NCBI RefSeq assembly: GCF_900453105.1
Contig: NZ_UGPW01000001.1
Span: 682,001 to 746,000, forward strand
Direction of reading: 5' to 3'
From: Moraxella ovis
GTDB taxonomy: Bacteria > Pseudomonadota > Gammaproteobacteria > Pseudomonadales > Moraxellaceae
DNA length: 64,000 nucleotides
The translations under genes and the position numbers were made by a program. Below the pieces are notes generated by a model. The model was given only the letters and a program-made list of their open reading frames with translations, did no database searches and had not been told where the DNA came from. Positions 1 through 9,575 of this stretch are shown in pieces (the stretch's first letter is position 1; each line of letters begins with the position of its first letter).

Positions 1-353
1 AATAATGCCTTTTGTTCAGGGCTTGGCTTGGCAGACTGTAATGCCATGACCGCACTCATGTCGCCATCAACACGAATCTTGCCCATCATGAATGCTTCGA
101 TGGCAAGGCTGGTGTCGCCTGTCTTGATGATATTACCTAATGTATCACCATCGATGGTAATAGTGCTGACTGCGCCATCGGTATGACCTTGATGGATTTT
201 ACCATTCTTTAGGTGGAGTAGGGTGGGTGAGCTTTGTTCGACAGTGGCATTTAGAACTAGCGAGTCAAGCGAAGGCGGCAGATTAAGTTCGCCCGACTGT
301 GCGTTAAGAGCCACCACTTCATCGAACCAAGTTTGAGATAGAAATTGCGCCAT
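1..353 (-). CDS. SCP2 sterol-binding domain protein, N-terminal part (cut by window edge)
   Basis: The reverse strand is open from an ATG at 353 to the window edge (about 117 residues), so the C-terminus is missing. AAGGAG lies 6 bases before the ATG, which supports this start. The visible protein begins MAQFLSQTWFDEVVALN and contains the segments TITIDGDTLGNIIKTG and FMMGKIRVDGDMSAVMAL. This alternation of a ligand-pocket strand with a G-K-I-R-V-x-G-D-M turn is typical of SCP2/sterol-carrier domains, which bind lipids or acyl chains in the cytoplasm. The actual ligand cannot be read from the sequence. It is transcribed away from the ccoNOQP operon. Confidence 0.7.
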   Translation of the reverse strand, partial: MAQFLSQTWFDEVVALNAQSGELNLPPSLDSLVLNATVEQSSPTLLHLKNGKIHQGHTDGAVSTITIDGDTLGNIIKTGDTSLAIEAFMMGKIRVDGDMSAVMALQSAKPSPEQKAL

Positions 354-1061
354 ATTATTCTCCTTGTGAATAGATGGATAAGTTAAACGTGAACGCATTA
401 TAAATCAAAAACGGGTATAAAAGCAGCTAATTAATAACAGTTACTAAAATCATGCAATTAAACAGATAGATGACGGATTTTGCGGAGTAGTGGCAATATC
501 GGAATTGCAATAATTAAAGGAGATAAAGATTTATTGGATAATAAGTGTTGGATGTTTCATAGATCTATGCTCAATATTAAGCATAAAATTAGTATTTAAT
601 TGTTTTAAATCATGTCAAAATGATGAAAATTAGCCAAAAACGTCAAATTATTGCCAAAAAATCCAAATATTTTTACAAAAGATGCGCTAAAAATTACATT
701 TGTGTTGTATAATAAAAGGTGAAAAGTACTGGTAATACCACATTATCAGTATGGAATTAATCTTTGTGGATGAATTGAACATTCACTCAACGCAAGCTAA
801 GCCACTCATCTGAGAAGCAAGCTAAACGCATACAGTGTTAAGATTTTCTATCTTTGTTGTGTTTTCCTTATAAAAATTAAGGATTTTTTGCTGTTACTCG
901 CTTTGATGTGATGATATTTGTGGCGCTTTGCGTTAAAATATACAGATATGAATCAAAAAGCGTCGATTTTATTGTTTATCGCAAATTAGACAGCCATGCT
1001 GACGCACTAGCCAAAACAATAAAACTCGCTAAATAAATCGGGCTGCACAGGAAAATATCCA
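354..1061. other. 708-base intergenic region upstream of ccoN
   Basis: No convincing protein gene is visible. The region is strongly AT-rich. It holds the divergent promoters of the SCP2-like gene and of ccoN, a perfect TATAAT at 708-713, a 10-bp stem-loop at 727-751, and a short terminator-like hairpin at 865-889. I looked for an FNR/Anr box (TTGAT-N4-ATCAA) expected before a cbb3 oxidase operon and did not find a good match. Confidence 0.6.
715..890 (+). ncRNA. Candidate small RNA or structured leader upstream of ccoN
   Basis: A perfect TATAAT at 708-713 (no good -35) is followed by a stem of 10 pairs (727-736 with 742-751, loop ACCAC, one G-U pair). The segment ends at a 6-bp hairpin (865-870 with 878-883) followed by six T residues at 884-889. 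No ORF of useful length lies inside. The arrangement fits a transcript of about 170 nt, or a premature termination point in a long ccoN leader. This is inference from structure alone; the terminator stem is short and AT-rich. Confidence 0.25.
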
Positions 1062-2552
1062 ATGAGTCTAAATAACACAGCAGTAGCCCCGAATGTTGAC
1101 CATGAATATGAAATCACCATCGTGCGTTTCTTTACTGTCATGGCGGTATTTTGGGGTATCGTTGGCATGACTGTGGGTGTGTTTATCGCATCTCAGTTAG
1201 CATGGCCAGCACTTAACTTTGATACATCTTGGTTGTCCTTTGGACGTTTAAGACCGTTACATACCAACGCGGTTATTTTCGCGTTTGGTGGTTCGGCTCT
1301 TTTTGCAACATCATATTACATCGTACAGCGCACTTGTAAGACACGTTTGTTCGCACCCTATTTGGCATGGTTTACCTTTTGGGGGTGGCAAGCGGTTATT
1401 GTGGCTGCTGTGCTTACATTGCCATTGGGTTTTACATCCGCTAAAGAGTATGCGGAACTAGAATGGCCGATTGACATCATGATTGCATTGGTGTGGGTGG
1501 CTTATGCCGTTGTCTTTTTTGGCACGCTGATTAAGCGTCAGACTTCGCACATCTACGTAGCGAACTGGTTTTTTGCAGCGTTTATCATTACCATTGCACT
1601 ACTTCACATCGTGAATAACCTTGCCATTCCAGTGGGTATGTGGAAATCATACTCGCTATATGGCGGTGCAACAGATGCCATGGTTCAATGGTGGTATGGT
1701 CACAACGCGGTAGGTTTCTACTTGACAGCAGCATTCTTGGGCATGATGTATTATTTCATTCCTGTGCAAGTTGGTCGTCCTGTTTATTCTTATCGTCTGT
1801 CTATCGTTCACTTCTGGGCTCTGATCGCTTCATACATGTGGGCAGGTGGTCACCATCTACATTATTCAGCGCTACCTGACTGGACTCAGTCATTGGGTAT
1901 GGTGTTCTCGCTAATCCTATTCGCACCTTCTTGGGGTGGTATGATTAACGGGGTATTGACACTATCAGGCAGCTGGGACAAACTAAGAACTGACCCGATC
2001 ATTCGTTTCTTGATTGTTGCATTGTCGTTCTACGCGATGAGTACTTTTGAAGGTCCGATGCTATCTATCAAAGCAGTGAACGCCATCAGTCACAACACTG
2101 ACTGGACAGTTGGTCACGTTCACTCAGGCGCTTTAGGCTGGGTTGGTATGATTACCATTGGTTCTATTTATGTGCTATTGCCACGTATCTGGAACAAGGC
2201 AAAAATGTACTCAACAAACCTAATCACCGTACACTTCTGGCTAGCAACCACTGGTACAGTTCTGTATATCGTTGCGCTATGGATTTCAGGTATCACTCAA
2301 GGTATGATGTGGCGTGCCACTAACCCAGACGGTACTTTGGCGTATGACTTCATCCAGACTGTTGTGGTATCACATTGGCCATTCGTGGTTCGTGCACTAG
2401 GTGGTGGTCTGTATGTTGCAGGTATGTTAGTTATGGCATATAACTGCTACAAAACCATCAAAATGCCTAGCATTCCAGAACCAATCGCTGAGCCAGATGA
2501 AGTAAATACTGGTCGTGATGAAGTGTTTGACAACGACACTGTCAAGGCTTAA
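1062..2552 (+). CDS. ccoN: Cytochrome c oxidase cbb3-type, subunit I
   Basis: Catalytic subunit of the high-affinity cbb3 terminal oxidase: it reduces oxygen to water at a heme b3-CuB centre in the inner membrane. The 496-residue protein has about 12 membrane segments. Expected ligand histidines are visible: H67 in [11 protein letters not shown]214 in WWYGHNAV, the H264-H265 pair in AGGHHLHY, and H352/H354 in [12 protein letters not shown]258 just before the HH pair is the position of the cross-linked tyrosine of the cbb3 class. AGGAAA precedes the ATG. It is first gene of ccoNOQP; ccoO follows after 11 bases. Length is normal for the family. Confidence 0.97.
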   Translation: MSLNNTAVAPNVDHEYEITIVRFFTVMAVFWGIVGMTVGVFIASQLAWPALNFDTSWLSFGRLRPLHTNAVIFAFGGSALFATSYYIVQRTCKTRLFAPYLAWFTFWGWQAVIVAAVLTLPLGFTSAKEYAELEWPIDIMIALVWVAYAVVFFGTLIKRQTSHIYVANWFFAAFIITIALLHIVNNLAIPVGMWKSYSLYGGATDAMVQWWYGHNAVGFYLTAAFLGMMYYFIPVQVGRPVYSYRLSIVHFWALIASYMWAGGHHLHYSALPDWTQSLGMVFSLILFAPSWGGMINGVLTLSGSWDKLRTDPIIRFLIVALSFYAMSTFEGPMLSIKAVNAISHNTDWTVGHVHSGALGWVGMITIGSIYVLLPRIWNKAKMYSTNLITVHFWLATTGTVLYIVALWISGITQGMMWRATNPDGTLAYDFIQTVVVSHWPFVVRALGGGLYVAGMLVMAYNCYKTIKMPSIPEPIAEPDEVNTGRDEVFDNDTVKA

Positions 2553-2563
2553 GGGGGAGAGTC

Positions 2564-3202
2564 ATGTCAAATATCACTCACGAAATCGTCGAGAAAAACA
2601 CGGGTTTACTCGTTATCTTTATCGTCATCGCGATTAGCTTTGCAACCTTAGTTGAGATTGTACCGCTAATCTTTGACGAGAACTCACCTGAAAAAGGTGG
2701 TGTGAACAAGCCTTTGCCGAACATGCGTCCTTGGACAGCGCTAGAGCTTGAAGGTCGTGATATCTATATTCGCGAAGGCTGCCATGTGTGCCATACTCAG
2801 ATGGTGCGTCCACTTCGTGCAGAAGTTGAGCGTTACGGACCATATAGCCGTGCAGCGGAATCAACTTGGGACCACCCATTTTTATGGGGTTCTAAGCGTA
2901 CTGGTCCTGACCTAGCTCGTGTGGGCGGTCGTTATTCAGACCAGTGGCATGTTGACCATTTGATCGATCCGCGCTCTGTTGTGCCTGATTCGGTGATGCC
3001 TGCTTATCCTTGGCTTGCCAAGAATGAGGTTGATGGTGTTAAAGTACAGCAAAAAATGCGTCTATTTAAAGACCGTTTTGGCTTGCCTTATACCGAAGAA
3101 GACATCGAAGCAGCACCTGACCAAGTACAAGGTGCGACCGAGCTTGATGCATTGGTTGCTTACTTGCAGCAGCTTGGCATCGCCATGCAGGGTCAACGCT
3201 AA
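2564..3202 (+). CDS. ccoO: Cytochrome c oxidase cbb3-type, subunit II (monoheme cytochrome c)
   Basis: Membrane-anchored monoheme c subunit that passes electrons from CcoP to CcoN. The 212-residue protein has one N-terminal membrane segment (about residues 14-36), then a periplasmic domain with a single heme c motif CHVCH at 73-77 in the family signature [21 protein letters not shown] lies a few bases before the ATG. The gene ends one base into ccoQ (TAATG overlap), indicating translational coupling within the operon. Confidence 0.97.
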   Translation: MSNITHEIVEKNTGLLVIFIVIAISFATLVEIVPLIFDENSPEKGGVNKPLPNMRPWTALELEGRDIYIREGCHVCHTQMVRPLRAEVERYGPYSRAAESTWDHPFLWGSKRTGPDLARVGGRYSDQWHVDHLIDPRSVVPDSVMPAYPWLAKNEVDGVKVQQKMRLFKDRFGLPYTEEDIEAAPDQVQGATELDALVAYLQQLGIAMQGQR

Positions 3203-3384
3203 TGAACTGGGGCGTTTTGCATAGTATTGCGACGGTGGCGGCGTTCATTGCTTTCATCGCCATCGCATGGTGGGCCTACTCACCTAAAAATAGAAAACGC
3301 TTTGAAGAAGACGCACAACTTGCGCTTGATGACAAGACGTTAAAGTCTTTGTCATCAAATGAGCGCACTAAGGATACACAATGA
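3202..3384 (+). CDS. ccoQ: Cbb3-type oxidase CcoQ/FixQ subunit
   Basis: Short 60-residue protein with one membrane helix (about residues 8-26, TVAAFIAFIAIAWWAYSP) followed by a charged cytoplasmic tail KNRKRFEEDAQ, the standard CcoQ layout. CcoQ is thought to stabilise the assembled oxidase. It overlaps ccoO at its start and overlaps ccoP by 4 bases at its end (ATGA), so it is translationally coupled on both sides. Confidence 0.92.
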   Translation: MNWGVLHSIATVAAFIAFIAIAWWAYSPKNRKRFEEDAQLALDDKTLKSLSSNERTKDTQ

Positions 3385-4451
3385 GCTTTTTTTGGAGTTC
3401 TTGGATTACTGTCCTATCATTAGGCTGCTGGTTATTTATCTTCGGCGTGCTAATGTGGACACTAAAAACCAAACCTGTCTTAGAAGAAGATGAAACGACA
3501 GGACATTCATACGATGGTATTAGAGAGTATGATAAGCCATTGCCTAAATGGTGGCTTGTGATTTTCTTTGGTACTCTAATTTGGGGTTTGGGTTACTTTA
3601 TCCTATTCCCGGCAATTCAACCACATGCTTGGAAAGGCATCACAACGGTTGAAGTTGATGGTCAAGAAGTACCTTGGACATCAGAAAACGAGCTAAACAG
3701 CCAGCTACAAGCCAACAACAAGGTTTTCAATGAGAACTTTGAACAAGGCATTTTGGCGAATGCGGGCGCTTCTGAAGCAACTGCGGTACTAGCTAAGCTA
3801 ACCGAGCTTCAATCTCAGAAGAAAGGTGAGGCTGAACCGTCAGCTGAACTACAAACTCAGATTGATGAGCAAGTTAAACTACTAGCACCATACGTGGATA
3901 AGCTAGCAGCTGACCCTGAAGCTCAAAAAATCGGTAACCGTCTATTCCTACAAAACTGTGCCTTGTGCCATGGCTCAAATGCCAAAGGTGGTTTGGGTTA
4001 TCCGAATCTGACCGACAACGACTGGCTGTATGGCGGCGAAGCTCAAGACATTTTGTTGACCCTACACAACGGTCGAGTTGGTGCGATGGCAGCATGGCAA
4101 AAGCAGCTGGGCGAGTCTGGTGTGCGTGCTGCTGCCGAATATGTCCTTGACCTGTCAGGCAATCAAAATGGCTATGAGCTAGACCAAGCACAAGTTGCCC
4201 AGGGCAAAGCCATTTTTGAACAAAATTGTGTGCTGTGTCATGGTACCGATGCCAAAGGTCTGACAGCGATGGGCGCGCCCAATCTGACAGACGACATTTG
4301 GCTGTTTGGTGGCGACCGTGAATCGATACGCACCACCATTCGTCATGGTCGTTCAGGTGTGATGCCGGAATGGCAAACTAAGCTAGGTAATGAGCGTATC
4401 ATGCTACTTGCAGCTTATGTTCGTTCACTATCTCAGAACCCAACTGAATAA
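3381..4451 (+). CDS. ccoP: Cytochrome c oxidase cbb3-type, subunit III (diheme cytochrome c)
   Basis: Electron entry subunit of cbb3 oxidase. Two N-terminal membrane helices (about 7-27 and 57-77) precede two periplasmic cytochrome c domains with heme motifs CALCH (193-197) and CVLCH (283-287). At 356 residues it is longer than the roughly 300 usual for CcoP. The excess lies between the second helix and the first heme domain, where residues about 105-180 form a Gln/Glu/Lys/Leu-rich, probably helical linker (for example TAVLAKLTELQSQKKGE). It overlaps ccoQ by 4 bases and is followed by a strong terminator. Confidence 0.96.
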   Translation: MSFFWSSWITVLSLGCWLFIFGVLMWTLKTKPVLEEDETTGHSYDGIREYDKPLPKWWLVIFFGTLIWGLGYFILFPAIQPHAWKGITTVEVDGQEVPWTSENELNSQLQANNKVFNENFEQGILANAGASEATAVLAKLTELQSQKKGEAEPSAELQTQIDEQVKLLAPYVDKLAADPEAQKIGNRLFLQNCALCHGSNAKGGLGYPNLTDNDWLYGGEAQDILLTLHNGRVGAMAAWQKQLGESGVRAAAEYVLDLSGNQNGYELDQAQVAQGKAIFEQNCVLCHGTDAKGLTAMGAPNLTDDIWLFGGDRESIRTTIRHGRSGVMPEWQTKLGNERIMLLAAYVRSLSQNPTE

Positions 4452-4473
4452 TCAAATATTTTGTTGAGTCAGC

Positions 4474-4505
4474 AAAAAAGAGCCGAATATTCGGCTCTTT
4501 TTATT
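4474..4505 (+). terminator. Rho-independent terminator of ccoNOQP
   Basis: Perfect palindromic stem GAGCCGAATATTCGGCTC at 4480-4497, preceded by six A and followed by five T. Confidence 0.9.
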
Positions 4506-4532
4506 GTCCTATAAAGCGTATCAATGGATATA

Positions 4533-4562
4533 AAAAAGAACCGATCAATGTCGGTTCTTTGG
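4533..4562 (-). terminator. Rho-independent terminator for the 4576-5547 gene
   Basis: Stem AAAGAACCGA / TCGGTTCTTT (4536-4545 with 4551-4560). Read on the reverse strand it is followed by a T run, so it fits the end of the leftward gene that stops at 4576. Confidence 0.8.
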
Positions 4563-4575
4563 TTATTAATTACCC

Positions 4576-5547
4576 TTAAGGTTTTTGGTTGTCGGCGTAA
4601 ATTGCAGCCTGTAGCCAGATATTTGCTTGAATATAATCATGGATTTGGATGGCGGCGGTCTTATCGGTAGTTGGTGCTGCCATACGTACCACCAATGGTT
4701 GAGCATCAGGTTCGCGCAGAATCACAACATCAAATAGCGTGATGTCTTTATCAAAGAATTTGGTGTGGCTGATGCCTAGCACTTGACCTTGACACCATGC
4801 TTCATCTTCTTGACCAAAGGTCTCACCGAACAGATAAATGCAGCTATGACCATAATTAATCTCAACAGGTGCTAAAGACTCACCTTCTGCCAAATCTGTA
4901 GGCTGCCACGCAAGAATCTGCTCATCGATATTATCCGGTACTTCACCGCCGTTATTGCTAACGATGTCATTAAATGCACGATGGTAACGAATGGCATCAG
5001 GATCTTCAATGAGAATCGTCTCGTCCTGATCGCTAGGTTCGATGTTATACGCCCATGCGCTAAAATTCACATAATAAGTCTTCGGCGTCTTATATTCTGT
5101 ACGGTTGATCGCGTATAGCTGATCAAAGGCATAGATGACAGCACCATCTGTTGTCTTTAGACGTAAAATAGAATCAGAGGTCGAGTCACAGCGGATGACG
5201 CGCTCGATGTGGCACTCAACGCCATACGGGCTATCTACAGCGGGAAAAGCATTAATGAATGCTTGAGGGGTGCCATTTTCAAGCTTTAGGATTTGATTGA
5301 TATGACAAGGTGTGCCATTGGCAATGAGTAGTTTATTATCCGATGGATGACCTTGAGTGAGGGCGCTTGGGATAGTGGCTGTCTCTAGCATCGATTGTAG
5401 CCAATTTGGCACATCCTCTGCGATATTATCCGTCAAGATCGCCCAGTGATCGCCATGACCTGCGTTCTTATCGCAAGGCAAGTCAACCTTGGTTGGTGGT
5501 ACTTCGTGCTTGTAAGTGTAGCGTATTTGATTCATGATTGTAGTCAT
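4576..5547 (-). CDS. Conserved-looking hypothetical protein, 323 residues
   Basis: I do not recognise a family. The protein is acidic and soluble, with no signal peptide or membrane segment. It contains scattered Cys and Trp (for example GVECHIERVIRCDS, EINYGHSCIYLFGET and EDEAWCQGQVLG). Even base composition, a well-placed terminator and the uninterrupted length support a real gene. The start is uncertain: ATG at 5547 and ATG at 5535 (MNQIRYTYK) both lack a good ribosome binding site. Neighbours ccoP and the Lol genes point away or are convergent, so context gives no function. Confidence 0.75.
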   Translation of the reverse strand: MTTIMNQIRYTYKHEVPPTKVDLPCDKNAGHGDHWAILTDNIAEDVPNWLQSMLETATIPSALTQGHPSDNKLLIANGTPCHINQILKLENGTPQAFINAFPAVDSPYGVECHIERVIRCDSTSDSILRLKTTDGAVIYAFDQLYAINRTEYKTPKTYYVNFSAWAYNIEPSDQDETILIEDPDAIRYHRAFNDIVSNNGGEVPDNIDEQILAWQPTDLAEGESLAPVEINYGHSCIYLFGETFGQEDEAWCQGQVLGISHTKFFDKDITLFDVVILREPDAQPLVVRMAAPTTDKTAAIQIHDYIQANIWLQAAIYADNQKP

Positions 5548-5714
5548 ATTCTAAAAAAAATTTGATACTTTAATAAGGGATTTAATACAAAAAATCAAGC
5601 CAAAATCACCAATCTTGCGAAATTTTGTGAAAATTTGTCAAAGCTTCTTAAAATCGCTGTCAAAACAGTGCAAATGGTGTAAACTATGGTGTTTATTTAT
5701 TTTGAGAAATTGAT

Positions 5715-6959
5715 ATGTTTCGTCCTTTGGCTTTATTTATCGGATTAAGATATACCAGAGCTGAACGTAAAAACGGCTTTATTTCGTTTATTTCACTCAT
5801 TTCAATGATAGGATTGACCTTGGGTGTGGCGGTGCTTATTACAGTGCTATCTGTGATGAATGGCTTTGATCGGGAGATTAAGAACCGAATACTTGGTATG
5901 ATTCCACAAGCTTCTGTCATGTCTTATGAGATCATTCCAGACTGGCAGCAGCTGTCCATGCAGATCACAGAGAATGATAAAAACGTAAAGGCGACCGCGC
6001 CATTTATTCAGCTGCAAGGGATGCTTGCGGCGAATGGGCAGGTGTCAGGTGTGATGGTATCGGGCATCGAGCCAAGCCTTGAAAAGGACGTCTCAATCGT
6101 TGACGATTATATCACCCAAGGCAGCCTTGATAACCTTAAAGCTGGTGAGTTTGGTATTGTGCTTGGCGAGAGCATGACGCAGGCGATGGGCGTGGGTCTG
6201 GGTGATAAGGTGACTTTGGTATTGCCAGAAGCATCGCCATCAGCGGCGGGGGTGATTCCTAGATTTAAACGTTTTACGGTCGTGGGCACTTTTAACATCA
6301 GTAAAGAAGTGGATGGGCTGATGGGCTTTGTGGCGATGCGTGACGCTGGCGTTATGCTAAGGTTGCCAGAGGGTGCGCAGGGCATTCGCATGCTGATGAA
6401 TGATATTTTTAAAGCGCCCCAAGCCGCCAATCAAGCCGCCAGCCTCGACAGTGATAGGTTGTTCGCCAATGACTGGACAACCACGCATGGCAATCTGTTC
6501 GATGCGATTAAGATGGAGAAGTCTATCATTGGGCTGCTGTTGTTCTTGATTGTGATCGTGGCGGCGTTTAACATCGTCTCAAGTCTCATCATGCTGGTGA
6601 CTGATAAGAAATCGGACATCGCGATTCTAAAGACTTTTGGAGCATCGCCGAAGCTGATCATGCAGGTGTTCATCGTTCAAGGGATGATAATTGGTGTAAT
6701 TGGCACGGTGCTTGGTACGATTCTAGGCGTGACGCTGGCTCTGACGGTAAATGACATTGTGGTGTACATCAGCGAGCTGTTTGGTGTGTCGTTGATGACT
6801 TCAGGTGCTTATCCTGTGGATTTCTTGCCATCTTATATTAAAGTGTCAGATGTGGTTATTATTGTGGTTGCATCTTTCTTGCTTAGCTTTGCGATGACGA
6901 TTTATCCTGCATTACGAGCTGCGCGCATTCAGCCTGCTCAGACATTGCGCTATGAATAA
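5715..6959 (+). CDS. lolC: Lipoprotein-releasing ABC transporter permease (LolC/LolE family, probably LolF-type)
   Basis: Inner-membrane permease of the Lol system, which extracts outer-membrane lipoproteins from the inner membrane and hands them to LolA. The 414-residue protein shows the family layout: a first helix after the conserved [20 protein letters not shown] start (about residues 21-47), a large periplasmic domain, and three C-terminal helices from about residue 270, including the coupling segment [19 protein letters not shown]. It overlaps or directly precedes lolD. Only one permease gene is present here, whereas enterobacteria have lolC and lolE around lolD. That favours a homodimeric LolF arrangement, unless a second permease lies elsewhere. 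Confidence 0.93.
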   Translation: MFRPLALFIGLRYTRAERKNGFISFISLISMIGLTLGVAVLITVLSVMNGFDREIKNRILGMIPQASVMSYEIIPDWQQLSMQITENDKNVKATAPFIQLQGMLAANGQVSGVMVSGIEPSLEKDVSIVDDYITQGSLDNLKAGEFGIVLGESMTQAMGVGLGDKVTLVLPEASPSAAGVIPRFKRFTVVGTFNISKEVDGLMGFVAMRDAGVMLRLPEGAQGIRMLMNDIFKAPQAANQAASLDSDRLFANDWTTTHGNLFDAIKMEKSIIGLLLFLIVIVAAFNIVSSLIMLVTDKKSDIAILKTFGASPKLIMQVFIVQGMIIGVIGTVLGTILGVTLALTVNDIVVYISELFGVSLMTSGAYPVDFLPSYIKVSDVVIIVVASFLLSFAMTIYPALRAARIQPAQTLRYE

Positions 6960-6969
6960 GGACGATGAG

Positions 6970-7644
6970 ATGAGTGTAATTTTAGAAGCTAAAAACATCA
7001 GCAAGGTCTATGATGAGGGTAAAATCACAACGTCCGTACTGACCGGTCTAGACTTGACGATCAATGCTGGTGAGCGTGTTGCCATCGTGGGTAGTAGTGG
7101 TTCGGGCAAGAGTACGCTGCTACACTTGCTTGGCGGGCTTGACATGCCGACCACAGGCGAGGTATGGATTAAAGGGCATTGCTTAAGCAAGCTCAATGAG
7201 ACTGAGCGTGGTAACTTGCGTAATGAGTATCTTGGTTTTATTTATCAATTCCATCATCTGCTTGCTGAATTTACCGCTGCTGAGAATGTCGCGATGCCGC
7301 TTCTCATGCGCAAAGACCTCCCCATCAGCGAGGCGAGAGATAAGGCAAACGCTTTACTTGATAAAGTTGGTCTGTCACATCGAACACATCATCGACCAAG
7401 CGAGCTGTCAGGTGGTGAGCGTCAACGTGTGGCGATTGCTCGTGCGCTCGTGACGAATCCTGCACTGATCTTGGCAGATGAACCTACGGGTAATCTGGAT
7501 GATGATAATGCCCGTGCGGTGTTTGACTTGTTGTCTGAGCTTCAGCACAGCTTTGGAACAGCGCTTCTTATGGTGACTCATGACAGAAGCCTGGCAGCCA
7601 TGGCGGACAGACAGCTTGAGATGCGAAGCGGTCAATGGGTTTAA
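6970..7644 (+). CDS. lolD: Lipoprotein-releasing ABC transporter ATPase
   Basis: ATPase that drives LolC/E/F. Visible motifs are Walker [10 protein letters not shown], signature LSGGERQR, and Walker [15 protein letters not shown] followed by the switch His in MVTHD. Two in-frame ATGs exist. The ATG at 6952 overlaps the permease stop, while the ATG at 6970 has AAGGA seven bases upstream and begins [12 protein letters not shown], the usual family start. I chose 6970 (224 residues). Cotranscribed with the permease and closed by a terminator at 7664-7690. Confidence 0.94.
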   Translation: MSVILEAKNISKVYDEGKITTSVLTGLDLTINAGERVAIVGSSGSGKSTLLHLLGGLDMPTTGEVWIKGHCLSKLNETERGNLRNEYLGFIYQFHHLLAEFTAAENVAMPLLMRKDLPISEARDKANALLDKVGLSHRTHHRPSELSGGERQRVAIARALVTNPALILADEPTGNLDDDNARAVFDLLSELQHSFGTALLMVTHDRSLAAMADRQLEMRSGQWV

Positions 7645-7663
7645 TTATTACCTGTAATGAAAT

Positions 7664-7690
7664 AAAAAACGCCGATTAAGGCGTTTTTTT
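7664..7690. terminator. Bidirectional terminator between lolD and the DUF2062 gene
   Basis: Stem AACGCC / GGCGTT (7668-7673 with 7680-7685), flanked by A6 on the left and T7 on the right, so it can serve both convergent genes. Confidence 0.85.
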
Positions 7691-7700
7691 ATTGGGTGAA

Positions 7701-8330
7701 TCAGATGGAGAAATCTTCTGGTTCCTTGTCTTTGGCGTCACGTAGTTTATGACCTTTTTGGGTCTGAAAACGCGGTGCGCTAGCATTATAGCCAAGCCGT
7801 TTTTGCCAGCTGGTGATGATACGATATTGTAATACAAAGTTAAATAACAGCCCCATCGTGATGCTCGTGACAACGCCACAGACGATAAGCCCTATGATGA
7901 AGGCCTTCAGAGAGAAAAGATGATTGGAGAAAGGATTGACCCCATGTCCCGTCATCCACAATGAGAAATCTGCAACGATCACGCCAACTGTACGAATGCC
8001 AATCATCGGCTCGCCAATCAAGAATGCACCCACAGAATAAGCCAACCAAAACACAGGAATGGTGGTTAAGGGATTGGTGATCCAAGTCAGTGCCACAGCC
8101 ATAGGGATATTTGCACGCAGCAGCAGGGAGCCAGCGATGGCAAGCGGCATCTGACCAGGCAGTGGAAAAAATGCGCATAGCACGCCAATATAAACCGCAC
8201 GCGTGAGCGCACCGCGATTCATCTGCCAAAGGCGAGGGTCAGCCAAAAACGGCGCAAACCATCCGATAACTCGGCTTTCACGGAGCTTCTCGGGAGTTGG
8301 TAGCCATTTTTTTAGTTTCTGCTTAGGCAT
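7701..8330 (-). CDS. DUF2062 domain-containing membrane protein
   Basis: A 209-residue protein. Residues about 35-175 match the DUF2062 pattern: RGALTRAVYIGVLCAFFPLPGQ, then WITNPLTTIPVFWLAYSVG, with about four hydrophobic segments. The family is widespread in proteobacteria and its function is not established. The N-terminus is basic (KQKLKKWLP). It lies alone, convergent to lolD and divergent from orn. Confidence 0.85.
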   Translation of the reverse strand: MPKQKLKKWLPTPEKLRESRVIGWFAPFLADPRLWQMNRGALTRAVYIGVLCAFFPLPGQMPLAIAGSLLLRANIPMAVALTWITNPLTTIPVFWLAYSVGAFLIGEPMIGIRTVGVIVADFSLWMTGHGVNPFSNHLFSLKAFIIGLIVCGVVTSITMGLLFNFVLQYRIITSWQKRLGYNASAPRFQTQKGHKLRDAKDKEPEDFSI

Positions 8331-8524
8331 GTCTGTCCATGGAATGAAAAAAGGAAATTATATCAAAAAAGAACACCATCATGAAGTGTCTTTTTATGTA
8401 TATGGTGGCAAATCTCAAAACCACAATCATTATTTGGCAAAAATATCCATCCTAACTGCAAAGCCTGCCTAAGGTATGATAAAATGCGCTGTATCATTTC
8501 ACAAAATATCATAAAGAGTCAAAA

Positions 8525-9115
8525 ATGAACGATAAAGTACGCATCAAGCATCCCAAGCCATCCAAAAAACCCACCAAAAAAGCCCTGATTTGGATTGATC
8601 TTGAGATGACAGGCTTGGATACTTTGAACGATGAGATCATCGAAATCGCCACCATCGTGACAGATGACAATCTGAATATTTTGGCAGAAGGACCCGTGGT
8701 TGCCATTAAGGTGTCCGATGTTGTTCTAAATGGCATGGATGACTGGAATAAGAAGCAACACGGTCAGTCAGGACTGATCGATCGCGTGCGTCGCAGCACG
8801 ATGACCTTAGAGGATGCCGAGAATGTTACGCTGGAATTCTTGGCGAAGTGGTGTGATGAAGGGGTGTCACCGATGTGTGGTAATTCCATCTGTCAAGACC
8901 GTCGTTTCTTGGCGCGTCAGATGCCACGACTTGAGCGTTATTTCCATTATCGCAATCTGGATGTATCGAGTATCAAAGAGCTGTGCTATCGCTGGCGTCC
9001 CGATGTAGCAAGTGGCTACCAAAAAGGCGGTGCGCACTTGGCGCTGGATGATATTCGTGATTCGATACGTGAATTGCGCCATTATCGTGAACACTTTTTT
9101 AAATTGCTTGATTAA
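8525..9115 (+). CDS. orn: Oligoribonuclease
   Basis: DEDDh 3'-5' exoribonuclease that degrades 2-5 nt RNA fragments and linear c-di-GMP products; essential in many gamma-proteobacteria. The signature [10 protein letters not shown] (acidic residues about D25 and E27) and the C-terminal [14 protein letters not shown] with the catalytic His/Asp are present, as is the [12 protein letters not shown] segment. At 196 residues it carries about 15-20 extra basic N-terminal residues ([16 protein letters not shown]) compared with the usual 180. A later start is unlikely because no other ATG lies before the catalytic motif. Confidence 0.95.
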   Translation: MNDKVRIKHPKPSKKPTKKALIWIDLEMTGLDTLNDEIIEIATIVTDDNLNILAEGPVVAIKVSDVVLNGMDDWNKKQHGQSGLIDRVRRSTMTLEDAENVTLEFLAKWCDEGVSPMCGNSICQDRRFLARQMPRLERYFHYRNLDVSSIKELCYRWRPDVASGYQKGGAHLALDDIRDSIRELRHYREHFFKLLD

Positions 9116-9126
9116 GCCATATAATT

Positions 9127-9160
9127 AAAAAACCGCTAATTGATAGCGGTTTTTGTTTTT
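9127..9160. terminator. Terminator of orn (also usable by the DUF3144 gene)
   Basis: Stem AAAACCGCTA / TAGCGGTTTT around loop ATTGA, with T-rich tracts on both strands between two convergent genes. Confidence 0.85.
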
Positions 9161-9500
9161 ATTGCTTACCAATGTTGGTGTATTTATCAAAGTTTTTGAT
9201 GTAATCATCAAGGTTGTCCGAGAGCATTTGTTCATACTGAGCGGTGTAGAATTTGATGATGTCATCTTTTTCTTTTTCAAAGTCTGCGCCCTTAGTAAAG
9301 CCAATCGATGCCACAGAGGCGCTGTAACGGGCTGCAGCATATAGCAAAGATGAGCCAACTTGTCCTGCGTGCGACTGTGGCGACAGTTGGCTGTTGGCTA
9401 GGTTGATAAAGGCGTCAGCACGTTCATAGAATGCGGTCATTTGTGCGTTAAATTCTTCTGGGCTGATGCTTGGTTTGTTGTCTTGGGTTTGTTCAGTCAT
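9159..9500 (-). CDS. DUF3144 domain-containing protein
   Basis: Small acidic cytoplasmic protein of 113 residues. It matches the DUF3144 pattern FYERADAFINLANSQL ... SSLLYAAARYSAS, predicted mostly helical, with a C-terminal F-x3-Y-x2-M segment. Function is unknown in this family. It sits between orn (convergent) and metK, with the metK terminator lying between it and metK, so it probably has its own promoter. Confidence 0.8.
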   Translation of the reverse strand: MTEQTQDNKPSISPEEFNAQMTAFYERADAFINLANSQLSPQSHAGQVGSSLLYAAARYSASVASIGFTKGADFEKEKDDIIKFYTAQYEQMLSDNLDDYIKNFDKYTNIGKQ

Positions 9501-9530
9501 GTGAATGTCCAGATATTGTCAAATTTAAAT

Positions 9531-9558
9531 AAAAAAGGGTGTCAAACACCCTTTATAT
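9531..9558 (-). terminator. Terminator of metK
   Basis: Nine-bp stem AAAGGGTGT / ACACCCTTT (9534-9542 with 9546-9554). Read leftward it ends in a T run. Confidence 0.85.
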
Positions 9559-9575
9559 TGCGATAATGTATAAAA

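Noticed and set aside
883..960. Possible FNR/Anr box before ccoN (TTGATGTGATGAT)
   Set aside because: Only the left half TTGAT fits; the right half ATCAA is missing at the needed spacing.
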